This document shows, in pieces, positions 43,323-53,471 of a DNA stretch of 64,000 nucleotides. The notes below the pieces were generated by a model, which saw nothing but the letters and a program-made list of their open reading frames with translations, did not search any database and was not told the origin of the DNA. Within the stretch, counting starts at the first letter, position 1, and each line of letters starts with the position of its first letter. This stretch comes from Pseudomonadota bacterium (lineage in GTDB: Bacteria; Pseudomonadota; Gammaproteobacteria; Burkholderiales; Rhodocyclaceae): the NCBI GenBank assembly GCA_018241665.1, contig JAFEDK010000019.1, positions 73,986 through 137,985 on the forward strand. The letters run 5' to 3'. The position numbers were made by a program, and so were the translations under genes.

Positions 43323-44769
43323 GATAGCGCTCCCTCATGAAATAGATGGTCGGCACCTTGGCGCGACGCTGCATCGCGTCGTCACCGGCCCACGAAACGA
43401 CTTCGGATTCGTCCGTGACTTCGCCATGCTTGGCACCCAGGGCCACGTACCCAACGACGCTGCCAAGCCCCTGCTCTGCCGGGAACTCCGTAAGGACCTG
43501 GCCGATGGTGACCTGCGACTGGCGTTCGAGAATGGAGCGCAGATGCGCCTTGAGCGTCCGGAAGTCGATTTCAGACTGGCGGACAAGTTCGCTCACCGCG
43601 TCGAGGTCCAGCTCTGAAGGCTCGGCGGCAAGCATCGACGAGTCGGTCACACGCTGCGCCGGGTCATACAGAGCCCATTGAGATACCGACCGGATGCGGC
43701 TGCTGGATTGCATGAGTTCGAAGCCGACCTGCTCGTTAGGGCGCACCAAGTCCTTGGCACTCAGTGCCGCCTGTGTTGCCTCTTTCAGCAAGCTGTGCAA
43801 CCGACGGTGCTCGAGGAACTCCCGGCTCTGGACGAAGCTTTTCAGGCTGCGCGCGAAGTGCTGCAGTACGTCGTGCACGCCACGGCCCTCGTTGAGCAGC
43901 GCGCCTGTCAGCCCCAGCAGGAACTTCCGTTCGTGTGATTCAAGCTGCCGGGCGAAGGGGCGCCCCGTTACTTCATCTAATGACTCCCGCAGAGTGGTGG
44001 CTTGCTCGCTGTCGGTCAGCAACCGCCAGAAGGCATTGAAGGTCCGGCCAGCATCGCTCTCGCCGATGAGGTCCACGCCTGCGAAGAGCTGCTCCAGCAC
44101 GTCGCCGCGGCTGCCGTAGTTCTCCATGAGGCTCTGCCGCAGCCCGCGGTTCAGGCGTTCAAACTCGTCGCGAACGCTCCGGAAATCGGCAGCCAGTTCC
44201 TGCGCCAGGGCAATGACCTCTCGCGCGCGCTCCAGCGCTCGGTCAGGTGCGAGTGTCTTAACGCCTCCACGTTCGACCTCTTCGATGGCTCTGTCGATGC
44301 GGTCGCGCTCAGCGCGTAGCGCTGCCATACGAGCTTCAGGGCTGGTGTTCGTCTCCTCGGCCAGGCGTGACAGCTGGTGGATGACGACTGACAGCCGGCT
44401 CTCGGTCGCGGTAGTCCTTGGCTTCAACAGGCCGGTGACGAAGCGCAGCGCGGTCAGAGCCTCAGCCGACAGCTCGTACTCCTCCTCGGGAGCGCCGGTC
44501 GGAAACCGCCGCGTCAGCCATCCCTGGTTGAGCCATTCGGCGACATAGGCCTGAGGCGCCTGCGGCAGGTCTTCGCCTGCGGAGCGAAGCGCATCGACGT
44601 CACGAGCAAGGCGTTCCAGGAGCACCGAGCCCGGTAGAGCTTTGTCAGCCTCCATGAACAATGCCTGCAGCAGCGCAATCACCACTGGGGCCTTGGCGGC
44701 CGCAAGCAGTTTCCACAGCGGCTGCTCCCGCAGATTGCGGAAGGCTGCAGCACCGCGAAGCGCCTTCAT
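43306..44769 (-). CDS. jetA: Wadjet MukF-like kleisin subunit JetA
   Basis: 487 residues, DUF3375 family. The start chosen is the ATG at 44769 because GGAGGTGTTGC sits directly before it; a longer frame lacks a ribosome binding site. N-terminal winged-helix region (RNLREQPLWKLLAAAKAPVVIALLQALFME), a central helical part with RMAALRAERDRIDRAIEEVERGG, and a C-terminal wHTH-like region. JetA is the kleisin linking the JetC heads. First gene of jetABCD; its promoter shares the 44770-44897 gap with the divergent regulator. Confidence 0.93.
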   Translation of the reverse strand: MKALRGAAAFRNLREQPLWKLLAAAKAPVVIALLQALFMEADKALPGSVLLERLARDVDALRSAGEDLPQAPQAYVAEWLNQGWLTRRFPTGAPEEEYELSAEALTALRFVTGLLKPRTTATESRLSVVIHQLSRLAEETNTSPEARMAALRAERDRIDRAIEEVERGGVKTLAPDRALERAREVIALAQELAADFRSVRDEFERLNRGLRQSLMENYGSRGDVLEQLFAGVDLIGESDAGRTFNAFWRLLTDSEQATTLRESLDEVTGRPFARQLESHERKFLLGLTGALLNEGRGVHDVLQHFARSLKSFVQSREFLEHRRLHSLLKEATQAALSAKDLVRPNEQVGFELMQSSSRIRSVSQWALYDPAQRVTDSSMLAAEPSELDLDAVSELVRQSEIDFRTLKAHLRSILERQSQVTIGQVLTEFPAEQGLGSVVGYVALGAKHGEVTDESEVVSWAGDDAMQRRAKVPTIYFMRERYLELVD

Positions 44770-44897
44770 GCAACACCTCCGTCGATTTGACTGCCGTTCG
44801 CGACTCGCACCTTGAACCTCCAAGCGGAACTGTCTCTCAAATATACGACTACTTTTTATACTCGTCTAGTTTTTGTTCTTATGGCAAAATCTTCAAC

Positions 44898-45836
44898 ATG
44901 AAGGAACATAGCAGCCCCACATCGGACACCGCCAAGGCGGCCGGACGCCCGGCCGGCAGATGGAGCCAAGAACGACGGCTGGAATTCATCGACTTCCGCT
45001 TGCGATGGGACGGCCGACTCAATAGAGGCGACCTGGTGGACTTCTTCGGCATCTCCGTGCCGCAAGCGTCTCTGGACATATCCCGGTACACCGAGCTGGC
45101 GCCAGGCAACCTTGTGTACGACCGAAGCTCGCGGGCTTACCTCGCCTCGGACGGCTTCAGCCCTCTTTACGCCTCGAGCAACGCAAGCCGCTACCTCAAC
45201 GAGCTGCTTGATCAAGTCGCCGGCGTTGACTCCGGGCCCAACAGCTTCCTCGCATGGGCTCCCACGGTGGCGACCGTCCCTAGCCCCGGACGAACGTTTC
45301 GCATTGATGTCCTTGTCGCGTTGTTGAAGGCAATCCGTGAGGGCACGGCCTTGCGTGTCCTCTATCAGTCGATGACACGACCGCAGCCGACCTCGAGAAC
45401 GCTGTCTCCCCATGCGCTAGCCCATGACGGATTTCGCTGGCACGCGCGCGGCTACTGTCACACGCGCAAGGAGTTCCGCGATTTCGTGATTGCCCGCATG
45501 CTCGAGGTCAACGGTCCAGAGCCCGCAGCGACGGCCAGCGCTGAAGACGACCAGGAGTGGCACACCATCGTACCCCTGGTGCTTGTTCCACATCCGAATT
45601 TATCTGAATCTCATAGGCGAGCGATAGAGCTCGACTTCGGGATGAAGGACGGCCAGGTCGAGTTTCAGTGCCGTCAGGCGTTCCTCTTCTATGCTTTGAG
45701 ACACCTACGGCTCGATCTTGACCAGTCCGCCAGGCCAGAAGCGCAGCAGATTTCTTTGAAGAACCGAGCATTCATCGAGACAGTTATGACTGGACGACGC
45801 ACTTCCGGTGAAAAGGCAAAGAACGAGATCACCTGA
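44898..45836 (+). CDS. WYL-domain regulator of the BrxR/CapW type
   Basis: 312 residues from the ATG at 44898. The N-terminal winged helix (RLEFIDFRLRWDGRLNRGDLVDFFGISVPQASLDISRYTEL) is followed by a WYL ligand-sensing domain (LRVLYQSMTRPQPTSRTLSPHALAHDGFRWHARGYCHTRKEFRDFVIARML) and a C-terminal WCX-like extension. This layout is that of BrxR/CapW repressors that control phage-defence operons. It is divergent from jetA, so it probably represses Wadjet; it may also affect the next, convergent defence gene. The leader before the ATG is AT-rich and has no strong ribosome binding site. Confidence 0.85.
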   Translation: MKEHSSPTSDTAKAAGRPAGRWSQERRLEFIDFRLRWDGRLNRGDLVDFFGISVPQASLDISRYTELAPGNLVYDRSSRAYLASDGFSPLYASSNASRYLNELLDQVAGVDSGPNSFLAWAPTVATVPSPGRTFRIDVLVALLKAIREGTALRVLYQSMTRPQPTSRTLSPHALAHDGFRWHARGYCHTRKEFRDFVIARMLEVNGPEPAATASAEDDQEWHTIVPLVLVPHPNLSESHRRAIELDFGMKDGQVEFQCRQAFLFYALRHLRLDLDQSARPEAQQISLKNRAFIETVMTGRRTSGEKAKNEIT

Positions 45837-45899
45837 ATCCTCCTGAACCTGGCTTCTTGGCAAGGCTGCTTCGGTCCCGAGATCCCTTGTTTCGTCTGA

Positions 45900-48800
45900 C
45901 TACTTTATCCCCACCCAAGAACTGAGTTCTGGATAGACCCGGCCTAGTAGGCGCTGCTCGTGAACAGCCTTAAGAGCTTTGGAACGCAGGTCCGAGATTG
46001 AGGTCATCAGCTCTTCGTCTTCCACTCCCATGTCTTTGAAAGCCCTCTCCACATAGTCGTAGGTGCAATGCAACTTTGGGGGCGTGCGTTTAAGCCAAGC
46101 TTTGGCGATGTTCACTAGGTTGGAAACGAGCTCCGCCGACAGACTTTCGTCAGCCCCCTCCGCCGCAAAGTTTCGGACAGTCAGGATGGACTTAAAGAGC
46201 GCGTAGTCCGGCTGCAAGAGCGACAAAAAATCGTTCAAACGGTTGTTCGGGATCCATTGAGCCGCCTCTTGAAACGAATCAAGAGCCGAAGGAGCAATTT
46301 CAGCCATCCGCGACAACCATCCAGTTTTGATATCCTCTGGAACGGGCAAGCCAAACAGTGCGCTCCAAACTTCTGGCAGAAATTCACCGTTGGTCCGACG
46401 CTTCCGCTCCAGGACGAGCCCGGCTACACGATCGGCATGGGACGGCTCGAGACTGAGGACCCCCTGAACCATCTCTTCCACCGCACCATCCGTCATCAGC
46501 CATTCCCACGCGGCCTCAAACATTTCATGCTCCGGCGTCACAGCGATCTCAGACAGGATCACCCTCCAAGCCGTGTTCCTGCAGCCGTGTGCGCCGACGT
46601 AATAGATGATGGGATGGTTCCCAGTAAACACGTCGATGCAGGCGCCTAAGAGCTTGGGATCCATCCGAGCAATCACATCTCGCGCCGGCCGATCAAGCCT
46701 CGCGTCCTCAGGTAGCAGATGCGCCTGTATGTCCATTGGCACAGTGGTTCGAGTCAACGCTGTAGCTTGGACCCATACCTCGTCTGGCGCGCCTGCGACC
46801 AAGTGATCAAGCAGTTTGCTCCGCTCCACATCGGACAGATCGCCCCAGCACCTCACGAAGTCAGCCACCACGCGAATCCGAGCAGCAGTTCCAGGCAAAC
46901 CGAGAAGGCGATCTATCCGCTTGAGGCGATCAACGGATCCTAACGGAAGCCCGGAAACGACGATGTCACTAACGCCGAGCATGTAGTCACTGGGAACTCC
47001 TCCAGAACCGGCAATTTTAATCACCAGTCCCAGCCATTGATCGACGATGGCTGTTAGCGCCTCGTCCGGAATTTTCCCGATCGCGTTAGCGACGACTTCG
47101 TACAGACGCTCATCCCTAATGGACGCACCCAGCGGCAGTTCCCTCAGCACCACTGGCATCAAAACTTCGAATATTCGCCATGGTGTTGAGATACCGCCAC
47201 ACTCCTTGCGAGAGATCAGCACGAGATCCCCGACAAGTGCCGCCGCCGTGACAGGTGAGGCCGCCATCTTCTGCAGGCCATCAAGAAGCTGCTTCCGCCG
47301 ATCTTCGTCGCAGTCCGGCCATGCCAGCAGCACACCCTTAAAAGCCGCCTGCGCAACTGCCGGTTGGTCTTCCGAGAAAATCCGTTCCAGGACTTCTGCG
47401 TCATCCACGCGCGGCAGACGCAACCAAGCCTTCGCCGCCGGCGCCCGAATCAGTGCGACATCGAAGCTGAGCAGCCGGGCCGTCATCTGTGTCGTCATCG
47501 CATCTGGGTTCTCCGCCAAGAACTGAGTAGCTCTGGCTGCCGCTTGCGTTGATACTTTGTCGGCGCAGTCGCTGTTTAAGAGCTCCAATGCCCCTTCGAC
47601 TTCCGACCTCTTCACTCGCTCAGGGAACGGGTCCACCTCAAGGGCTCCCGCCATGGTCGCGGGAGGTATCCGAGGCTCATCGTTGCTCCAAACCACATAG
47701 GACAAGCGTGGCCAAGTGACATTCTGCACCCAGTCCGAGACTTCACCTTGCTCGTCCTGTGGCAACATCGGAAGCCGCTTCAAAAGGAAGTTGAAGCAAA
47801 GCTCTCTTACCGCGGGAAAGATCGATTGCAGGCCCGACTTGGCGACCGCAATCACATCTGAACCGCCACCGTGCCCGCACAGGTTCTGGTAAATCCAGTC
47901 GAGATTGGTCGCTGCCGCTTTGGCGGCGGATGGCTCCACTGTGAAGATCGCCCTCTCAAGTTGCAAGACCGCAGCATCCCTAGCCCTCCTCGTCGCCGCA
48001 TCCAAAAGCGATTCGGCACTGGCTCGATAGAACGGATGATTGAACGTGTACGACCGGTGTACCTCGGAAACCATCCGACGCAGCTCCAGCGTTTCCAACC
48101 TATCCATGTCCGATGCTTCAAGCTGGGGGAGCTGCTCGTACATCGGCTCCACCACTACGGACACCTCAGCCCTCGAATCGGCTCCTGCGCCCATGGATAC
48201 CATAATTGAATCCACGTTTGACTTGCCAGGGCGATCCACTCGCGACGGGTCCAAGATGAAGGCCAACTCGGTCTCGCCGACCCTGAGCTTTGGCGTCGAT
48301 GCAACCGCCAGCGCGGTCATCAAAGGAGCCAGCTTCTCCACCCTAAGCGCAATCCCGAGAGCCTTTGCATCCTGACGAGCTATACGAACCACGTCGTCTA
48401 GCTGCGCCCCAGCCGCGACCTGATGATGTCTACTGGCAAGGTGCACGAGACACCCTGGCTCAAGCTCCAATCGCCCCGCTAGCAATTCATGGGAGATCTG
48501 CTCTGCGAGGACCGGCGAGACCTGATGCAACTGCGCAGCCTCTCGCCAGACCTGGTTGAGAAACGTCGGAGTACCAGGTCCAAGAACCACCCATGCCTGT
48601 CCCGCAGTGAGAAGACCTTGAACCGAAGGCTCGCGTGTGACCTCGAGAAGGCGATCTTGAGCTTGCGCAACGATCAACCGCCGCCGACTTCCAAGCCGTG
48701 GGATGAGTTGCTCGAGCTGGCTTAGCTCACGGCCAGCATTCTCGGAGGCGTGGGAACCACCAAGCGGGTCGTCGACGAGTGCCGCGCGAAATTCAACGAC

Positions 48801-49784
48801 CGGTTCGAGAAGGTACCGCGAGGCCTCCTCAACACTACCGCAAACCTGCACCCTAAAGGACTGACGCTGGAGGCTGGCCGCAAGACTTCTTGCGAGGAAA
48901 CTCTTCCCAACCCTTGGGACACCGGTAATCAGGACTGCCTTGTTCTCGGAGATTTGCCCTCGGAGGAGAACTTCCTCATGTCGATCCACGTGAGTGGGCG
49001 AGCTCAACGGATCCGTCGCTTGCCCTGATCTGATGACTTTGGCAATTTCCGGAAGCACATTCACCTGAGTCCGCTTCTCTCGAACGATGATTTCCTCAAT
49101 CTCGCGCGCAACCCTGTCAGCATGGTCAGGGACGACTCGGTGGGTGCCTTGGAGCACATCGCGAATTCTTCTCACGAGATCATCGTCCCCCAGTTGCTCA
49201 ACGAGCATCACGCGCTGGAGGGCCGACTTCAGCTCCGACGCCTTGACCTTTGGGATGGTGGTCCCGATGTGAACGCGACGCCTCTTATCGATCTCACCAT
49301 CCGCACTCGACACAACTGCGGCATAGGAAATTAGCTCGCTCCGCACCGTGGCTTCAGTTACGTCCTTCACCTTGCCATGCTCAAGCGAGGTGCGATCCAC
49401 GCTGATCGGCACAAGATGAGACGCGGTCGCATCGGTGCAGCGCCCGCTTGCTACGAACAGGACGGACCTTAAGCTTTCGGACACGAGGTTCTCGAGCAGG
49501 GAATCTTCAGCCTTGCGACTTGGGAAGTGCGCCAACCAGTCGACCAGTCGGCCTACGCCGATGTCTCCCTGCTCACGCTTGGCTTGAACCTCGACCACAT
49601 GGCGAGCCCCCTGCTTCATCACTACCAGTCGTGCGTCCTCTCCACCGGCGGGCTCGATGAACAGTTGAATGGCTGCATCCTCGGCTGCCAGGGCTGCCAA
49701 TAGAACGCAGACGCGATCCTGGAATTCGTAGGCCTTTGGGCCGGTAATCTCGATGGACATTTGACTCTTGATATCTTGGGCCAT
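45900..49784 (-). CDS. Avs-like STAND ATPase with N-terminal PD-(D/E)XK-type nuclease domain
   Basis: 1294 residues from ATG 49784 (a TTG at 49802 is possible). The N-terminal ~110 residues resemble the Cap4/DUF4297-like nuclease domain: YEFQDRVCVLL, then GGED (Asp50) and VVEVQAK (Glu65, Gln67, Lys69). A STAND/AAA-type ATPase follows with Walker A GVPRVGKS (288-295) and a Walker B-like RAALVDDP. The C-terminal ~700 residues are helical, HEAT-like repeats, as in sensor domains of antiviral STAND (Avs) proteins. A cleaving effector released on target recognition is the family model; that this protein does so is inference. It is convergent with the WYL regulator and downstream of a helicase gene on the same strand. 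Confidence 0.7.
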   Translation of the reverse strand: MAQDIKSQMSIEITGPKAYEFQDRVCVLLAALAAEDAAIQLFIEPAGGEDARLVVMKQGARHVVEVQAKREQGDIGVGRLVDWLAHFPSRKAEDSLLENLVSESLRSVLFVASGRCTDATASHLVPISVDRTSLEHGKVKDVTEATVRSELISYAAVVSSADGEIDKRRRVHIGTTIPKVKASELKSALQRVMLVEQLGDDDLVRRIRDVLQGTHRVVPDHADRVAREIEEIIVREKRTQVNVLPEIAKVIRSGQATDPLSSPTHVDRHEEVLLRGQISENKAVLITGVPRVGKSFLARSLAASLQRQSFRVQVCGSVEEASRYLLEPVVEFRAALVDDPLGGSHASENAGRELSQLEQLIPRLGSRRRLIVAQAQDRLLEVTREPSVQGLLTAGQAWVVLGPGTPTFLNQVWREAAQLHQVSPVLAEQISHELLAGRLELEPGCLVHLASRHHQVAAGAQLDDVVRIARQDAKALGIALRVEKLAPLMTALAVASTPKLRVGETELAFILDPSRVDRPGKSNVDSIMVSMGAGADSRAEVSVVVEPMYEQLPQLEASDMDRLETLELRRMVSEVHRSYTFNHPFYRASAESLLDAATRRARDAAVLQLERAIFTVEPSAAKAAATNLDWIYQNLCGHGGGSDVIAVAKSGLQSIFPAVRELCFNFLLKRLPMLPQDEQGEVSDWVQNVTWPRLSYVVWSNDEPRIPPATMAGALEVDPFPERVKRSEVEGALELLNSDCADKVSTQAAARATQFLAENPDAMTTQMTARLLSFDVALIRAPAAKAWLRLPRVDDAEVLERIFSEDQPAVAQAAFKGVLLAWPDCDEDRRKQLLDGLQKMAASPVTAAALVGDLVLISRKECGGISTPWRIFEVLMPVVLRELPLGASIRDERLYEVVANAIGKIPDEALTAIVDQWLGLVIKIAGSGGVPSDYMLGVSDIVVSGLPLGSVDRLKRIDRLLGLPGTAARIRVVADFVRCWGDLSDVERSKLLDHLVAGAPDEVWVQATALTRTTVPMDIQAHLLPEDARLDRPARDVIARMDPKLLGACIDVFTGNHPIIYYVGAHGCRNTAWRVILSEIAVTPEHEMFEAAWEWLMTDGAVEEMVQGVLSLEPSHADRVAGLVLERKRRTNGEFLPEVWSALFGLPVPEDIKTGWLSRMAEIAPSALDSFQEAAQWIPNNRLNDFLSLLQPDYALFKSILTVRNFAAEGADESLSAELVSNLVNIAKAWLKRTPPKLHCTYDYVERAFKDMGVEDEELMTSISDLRSKALKAVHEQRLLGRVYPELSSWVGIK

Positions 49785-49927
49785 TGAGCTCGACCTCGAC
49801 AAAGCTGGTCCGTCCTCGGCGATGAGTTCTACATCAAACGGGGCTCATGTAGTAGTCAACCGGACCGCAAAGTGGGCGACGCTCGGAGGCCGAGTTCTCC
49901 TGCGTCTGCCCTCTTGCAGTGATGAGC

Positions 49928-52447
49928 CTATTTGAGGTTTCTCAACTTTTTTGTTGACTGGGTCAGCAACGTCTGCACGTCGAGACCATGCTGGTTGACG
50001 AGCTTTTGAATGTGCGTGACAGACAGGTCGCGGAAATTCAACAATTCAAAGCTCTTGAAGAAATCGCGCAGCCGCTTGACGAATTGTTTCAGCTCTTGTT
50101 CACGCATCGCCTCGACATCGTGGGTGAACGATGCTGCGCTCGCGACCGTGTGGGTTGGGTGGATGAGAATGCGCTTCACCTGCAGGCCGGGGTAGTGCTT
50201 GGAGAACCAGGCGCTGGACCGATTCATCTGTTCCGCCTCGCGCTTGTTAATTTCCGAGCGATTGATCTCGACCTCGTCCTTGCACTCCCAGAGGATGTAT
50301 TGCGAGTCATCCAGAGCCCAGAGGTTGTCCGGCCCCTCTTTCCATTCCTTGTCCGGCCGCTCACCTGCAAAGCCGATGCCCCAACTGATCTCGTCGAGGG
50401 CTTGCTCGAACTTGTCCGCCTTGACTCCGAAAGCCAACCGGCCAAGGATTTCCGACACGGCAATGTCTAACTGCTCATAGTTGTCAAACTTGCTGACCCA
50501 GGTGACGATGCGCTCAATTCGGCCTTGGCTCACGACCGTCAGCTTGGCGACGGTGACGCCCTCTGGCGGCTTCAGCAGCAGACGGTTAGCCTTGTGGGCG
50601 GCGAGTTGCAGGCGCCGGGATTCGGTACGGTTGCCTCGGTACTGGTAGCGGGCGATCTCCTGCAAATACCAGCCTTGGTCCTGCTTATCGACCTGCTTGT
50701 CATCTAGAGCCTTCTGCAGCATCTCGGCCGCACTGGCGTAATCGCCGTCGAGGTAGGTCTGCTCCGCCGCCGCCTCCGCGGCGTACATGCGCAGCATTTT
50801 CTCGTTGGCGCCGGACGGCTTGACCTTCTCCATTTGCTCGACGTAAAAGGCTTTCCAGTCTTCATCTCGGCTGAGGCATTGGCGAACCAGCGCTTGGAAG
50901 GCTACGGACGGCGTGTCACCGCTTTCAATGTCCTGCTTCGCCATTTCGGCGATCTCGAGGCCGATCTCAATCTGCCTCGACATCTGCGACGAAAGAAAAG
51001 TCCGCGACGCCTTATCGCGGACGAGTCGCGTCAGATCAGGCCCGATGATCACGACAACCGAATAGTCCTTCTCGCCACGCACGCTGCGGCCCATGCCCTG
51101 TTCTACCGTGCGCACGGTACGCATCAGCGTGGCCACACTGTCAGGTCGACAAGCCTCTTCGTAGAGATCGACCAAGCTTTCTGAATACGGCTTGCCGTCG
51201 AAGATCAGGATGCGGCAGGTATCGTCAGGCAAATCGATCCCGTCGTAGCGGTTGACAAGGACGACGGTCTTCTCGTACTCACCATCACGCAGGCCCTCGA
51301 TGACCTCGCTCACGGAGTCCTTGTCCGCGACCGTGGCGCCATATGACTGCCAGTCTTTCACTCGGGCAAACGCCGTCGCCAGCGCGACTACGCCAAACTG
51401 GCGCTTGGGATTAGGGGCAGCGTAGCCCTTCACTATCCGCTCGCGGTCCAACTCTTCATGGATCAATGAGGGCAGCAGGACCATCTTCTCGCCCGACCAG
51501 CTTTCCTTGGCGTACGTCAGGGGATGAAGGATGGTTTCCGGTTTGAGCTGCAGTCCTTTGATGAGGAAGGCGTCGTCTGTCACCGTGGCAGACATGAAAA
51601 TGCGGTGCGCTGCATTAGCGTAGCTGCCGAAGGCAGTCAGGGGCGGAATTCGCGGCTCGATCTCGATGGCCACGCCGGATACAACGCATCGGCAGAATTC
51701 CAAGATGTCCTTGAGCAATGGCCAGACGAATTTGACCGACTTACGCTCCGTGTGCGCGGCGAGAATGTTGGCGACATCGGACGCGCGCTCGATCCAGGCC
51801 CAGTAGGGCACTTGGAGCAGCGCGTCGCGCTTGCCATTGCTGACATCCGCAAACGTTCCCACGCCCTGTTGTTCCAGGTCACTGGCGAACAGCGTCTTGA
51901 TAGCGTCGTAAGCGGGCTCATCCTTCGGGATTCGAATCCGGCAGGCCTCGCGAATCGTGTCGGCACAGGCATGGGCGTCGTCCATAAGCATCGTGCCCAC
52001 GGCAACGGACTTGTGATGCAGCCCGAACTTGGTGAGCCCATTGAACAGCTTCTGGACTGACGTAATCAGAATCTTGTCGCTGTTCAAGAACTCATCGGAC
52101 AGCTCAGGGTCGGCCTGGCAGGTGGGAATGCCGAATTGCTTGGCCTGCTCAATCGTCTGCTCGATCAGGAAGTTGTCCGGGCACAGGTACAGGGCAGGAC
52201 CTTTGCCGTTGTTGAGTTGGGACTGCAGCATCAGTAGGCCAATCAGCGTCTTGCCCTGCCCCGTGTGCAGCTTGACGATTACGTCCTGCTGTTCGCGATG
52301 ACTCGTGAACCAATCATGCAACACTGCGGCCTGGGCGGGACGCAATGGCCCCTTGTCATGCGCACGATCCAGGGTGTCATACAGCTTAACTGGATCGGTC
52401 GGGCGCTCGGCCTTCTTTCCGGCCAGCCGCTTCTTGAAGTCAACCAA
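49928..52447 (-). CDS. DEAD/DEAH-box (XPD/DinG-like) helicase in a defence island
   Basis: 839 residues. Superfamily 2 motifs: Q-like [13 protein letters not shown], Walker A TGQGKT (62-67), DDAH box (about 156-159), MSATV, and motif [14 protein letters not shown]-terminal ~300-residue region of helical repeats, including TPR-like [22 protein letters not shown], has no assignment. TTG start at 52447 is supported by GGAGG seven bases before. It is 143 bp upstream of the STAND gene on the same strand, so the two may work together; nucleic-acid unwinding in defence is inferred from context. Confidence 0.8.
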   Translation of the reverse strand: MVDFKKRLAGKKAERPTDPVKLYDTLDRAHDKGPLRPAQAAVLHDWFTSHREQQDVIVKLHTGQGKTLIGLLMLQSQLNNGKGPALYLCPDNFLIEQTIEQAKQFGIPTCQADPELSDEFLNSDKILITSVQKLFNGLTKFGLHHKSVAVGTMLMDDAHACADTIREACRIRIPKDEPAYDAIKTLFASDLEQQGVGTFADVSNGKRDALLQVPYWAWIERASDVANILAAHTERKSVKFVWPLLKDILEFCRCVVSGVAIEIEPRIPPLTAFGSYANAAHRIFMSATVTDDAFLIKGLQLKPETILHPLTYAKESWSGEKMVLLPSLIHEELDRERIVKGYAAPNPKRQFGVVALATAFARVKDWQSYGATVADKDSVSEVIEGLRDGEYEKTVVLVNRYDGIDLPDDTCRILIFDGKPYSESLVDLYEEACRPDSVATLMRTVRTVEQGMGRSVRGEKDYSVVVIIGPDLTRLVRDKASRTFLSSQMSRQIEIGLEIAEMAKQDIESGDTPSVAFQALVRQCLSRDEDWKAFYVEQMEKVKPSGANEKMLRMYAAEAAAEQTYLDGDYASAAEMLQKALDDKQVDKQDQGWYLQEIARYQYRGNRTESRRLQLAAHKANRLLLKPPEGVTVAKLTVVSQGRIERIVTWVSKFDNYEQLDIAVSEILGRLAFGVKADKFEQALDEISWGIGFAGERPDKEWKEGPDNLWALDDSQYILWECKDEVEINRSEINKREAEQMNRSSAWFSKHYPGLQVKRILIHPTHTVASAASFTHDVEAMREQELKQFVKRLRDFFKSFELLNFRDLSVTHIQKLVNQHGLDVQTLLTQSTKKLRNLK

Positions 52448-52727
52448 CTCTGCCTCCCATTTTGGTTCTTTGCTCGCGCATTACTCGGTAGCTTCAACTT
52501 TAGCCTCGATCTCCACTTCGGAGTAAGCCTGAAGCTCGGCTAGCACATAAGGTGAAGTTTCTTCATCTCCGAAGCATATCGGAGCTTGAGACTCAAGGAT
52601 TCACATCGTACTCGATTGTCGTAGAAGCGGAGATTGAAGTCGCCCCCTTTCCGAAGACACCTCACTAGAACTGGTCAAACGCCACACCTTGCAGCCGAGC
52701 GACCTGCGCTGAGTAGCTGTCATGCAC
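52448..52727. other. gap upstream of the helicase gene
   Basis: 280 bp holding the end of the 52728 gene's flank and the presumed helicase promoter. AT-richer than its surroundings. I see no gene, repeat array or CRISPR-like unit in it. Confidence 0.4.
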
Positions 52728-53357
52728 TCACCGAGCAGCTCGATCTCGAGCCTCGTTTAACCACATATCTCGGTCGTACCGATAACCTGGAAAAGCCTCC
52801 TCGACCGTCACCTCCCGCTTGGCTAGCCTCCTCGCCAGAGAGGCTAGGCGGCGCACACCATCCACACCACATACTTCCAGGGGGGCACACAACTCCATCC
52901 CGACTCCCCAGCGGTAACGCCTCATCGTCATACTCACATCAACGCTGTAGTCGATCCCTTCGAGCATCAATCGCTGCTCAATCGCATTGACCTGGTCGAA
53001 GTACGCTCTCAGCGCTTCCGAGGACCATTGGGTTCTGTGCACTACGACCTGCTTTCTCGAACGACCGACGCGCTTCCACTGTCGTTCTTCGTCACGGAAC
53101 AGCAGCTCATCTGGCATCACCCCTGCCTCTTGTTGTGCCCGCTTGGCGATCTCATCGCTGAACTTTGAACGCGGATGCTGCCACCAGGCCATCACGCGAC
53201 GTCCGTTCAAGATGAAGCCGACATCGTCCCACCACGACAGTGAACGTGGCTCCGTGTAGGCGTGAGGAATGAACAACCCGTCGTGCAGTCGCCACGGATG
53301 GTGGCGATGAAAGTCCCGCATCTTTGTGCGCAACAGTTCGAAATATCGATTCTTCAT
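52728..53357 (-). CDS. unknown protein beside the XRE-tniQ pair
   Basis: 209 residues, starts ATG 53357 behind GGAGACG. Basic and tryptophan-rich (RDFHRHHPWRLHDGLFIPHAY, WWDDVGFILNGRRVMAWWQHPR), with a C-terminal helical part. No signal peptide or membrane segment. I do not recognise it. It is divergent from the XRE-tniQ operon, sharing a 114-bp promoter region with a perfect palindrome, which suggests that it is controlled together with the transposition genes. Confidence 0.6.
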   Translation of the reverse strand: MKNRYFELLRTKMRDFHRHHPWRLHDGLFIPHAYTEPRSLSWWDDVGFILNGRRVMAWWQHPRSKFSDEIAKRAQQEAGVMPDELLFRDEERQWKRVGRSRKQVVVHRTQWSSEALRAYFDQVNAIEQRLMLEGIDYSVDVSMTMRRYRWGVGMELCAPLEVCGVDGVRRLASLARRLAKREVTVEEAFPGYRYDRDMWLNEARDRAAR

Positions 53358-53435
53358 CAGTCGTCTCCGTTGTTATCCGCTCGATAGCAGTCCATACCGT
53401 TCCGCGCCAACGCCAGTCTGCCACGAGACTTACGT

Positions 53436-53462
53436 TGACGAACCACCATGCATTAATGCATC
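53436..53462 (+). promoter_or_regulatory. promoter and palindromic operator of the XRE-tniQ operon
   Basis: TTGACG at 53436-53441 is a good -35 element. The 14-bp perfect palindrome ATGCATTAATGCAT at 53449-53462 fills the spacer and reaches the -10 region. The XRE gene starts only 10 bp later, so its mRNA is probably almost leaderless. The geometry fits autorepression by the XRE protein. Confidence 0.6.
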
Positions 53463-53471
53463 TTTGCGCAT

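Noticed and set aside
52448-53471. CRISPR array near the TniQ genes, as in CAST elements
   Set aside because: No direct repeats of 25-40 bp with regular spacing were found here or elsewhere in the island, and no cas-like gene is present.
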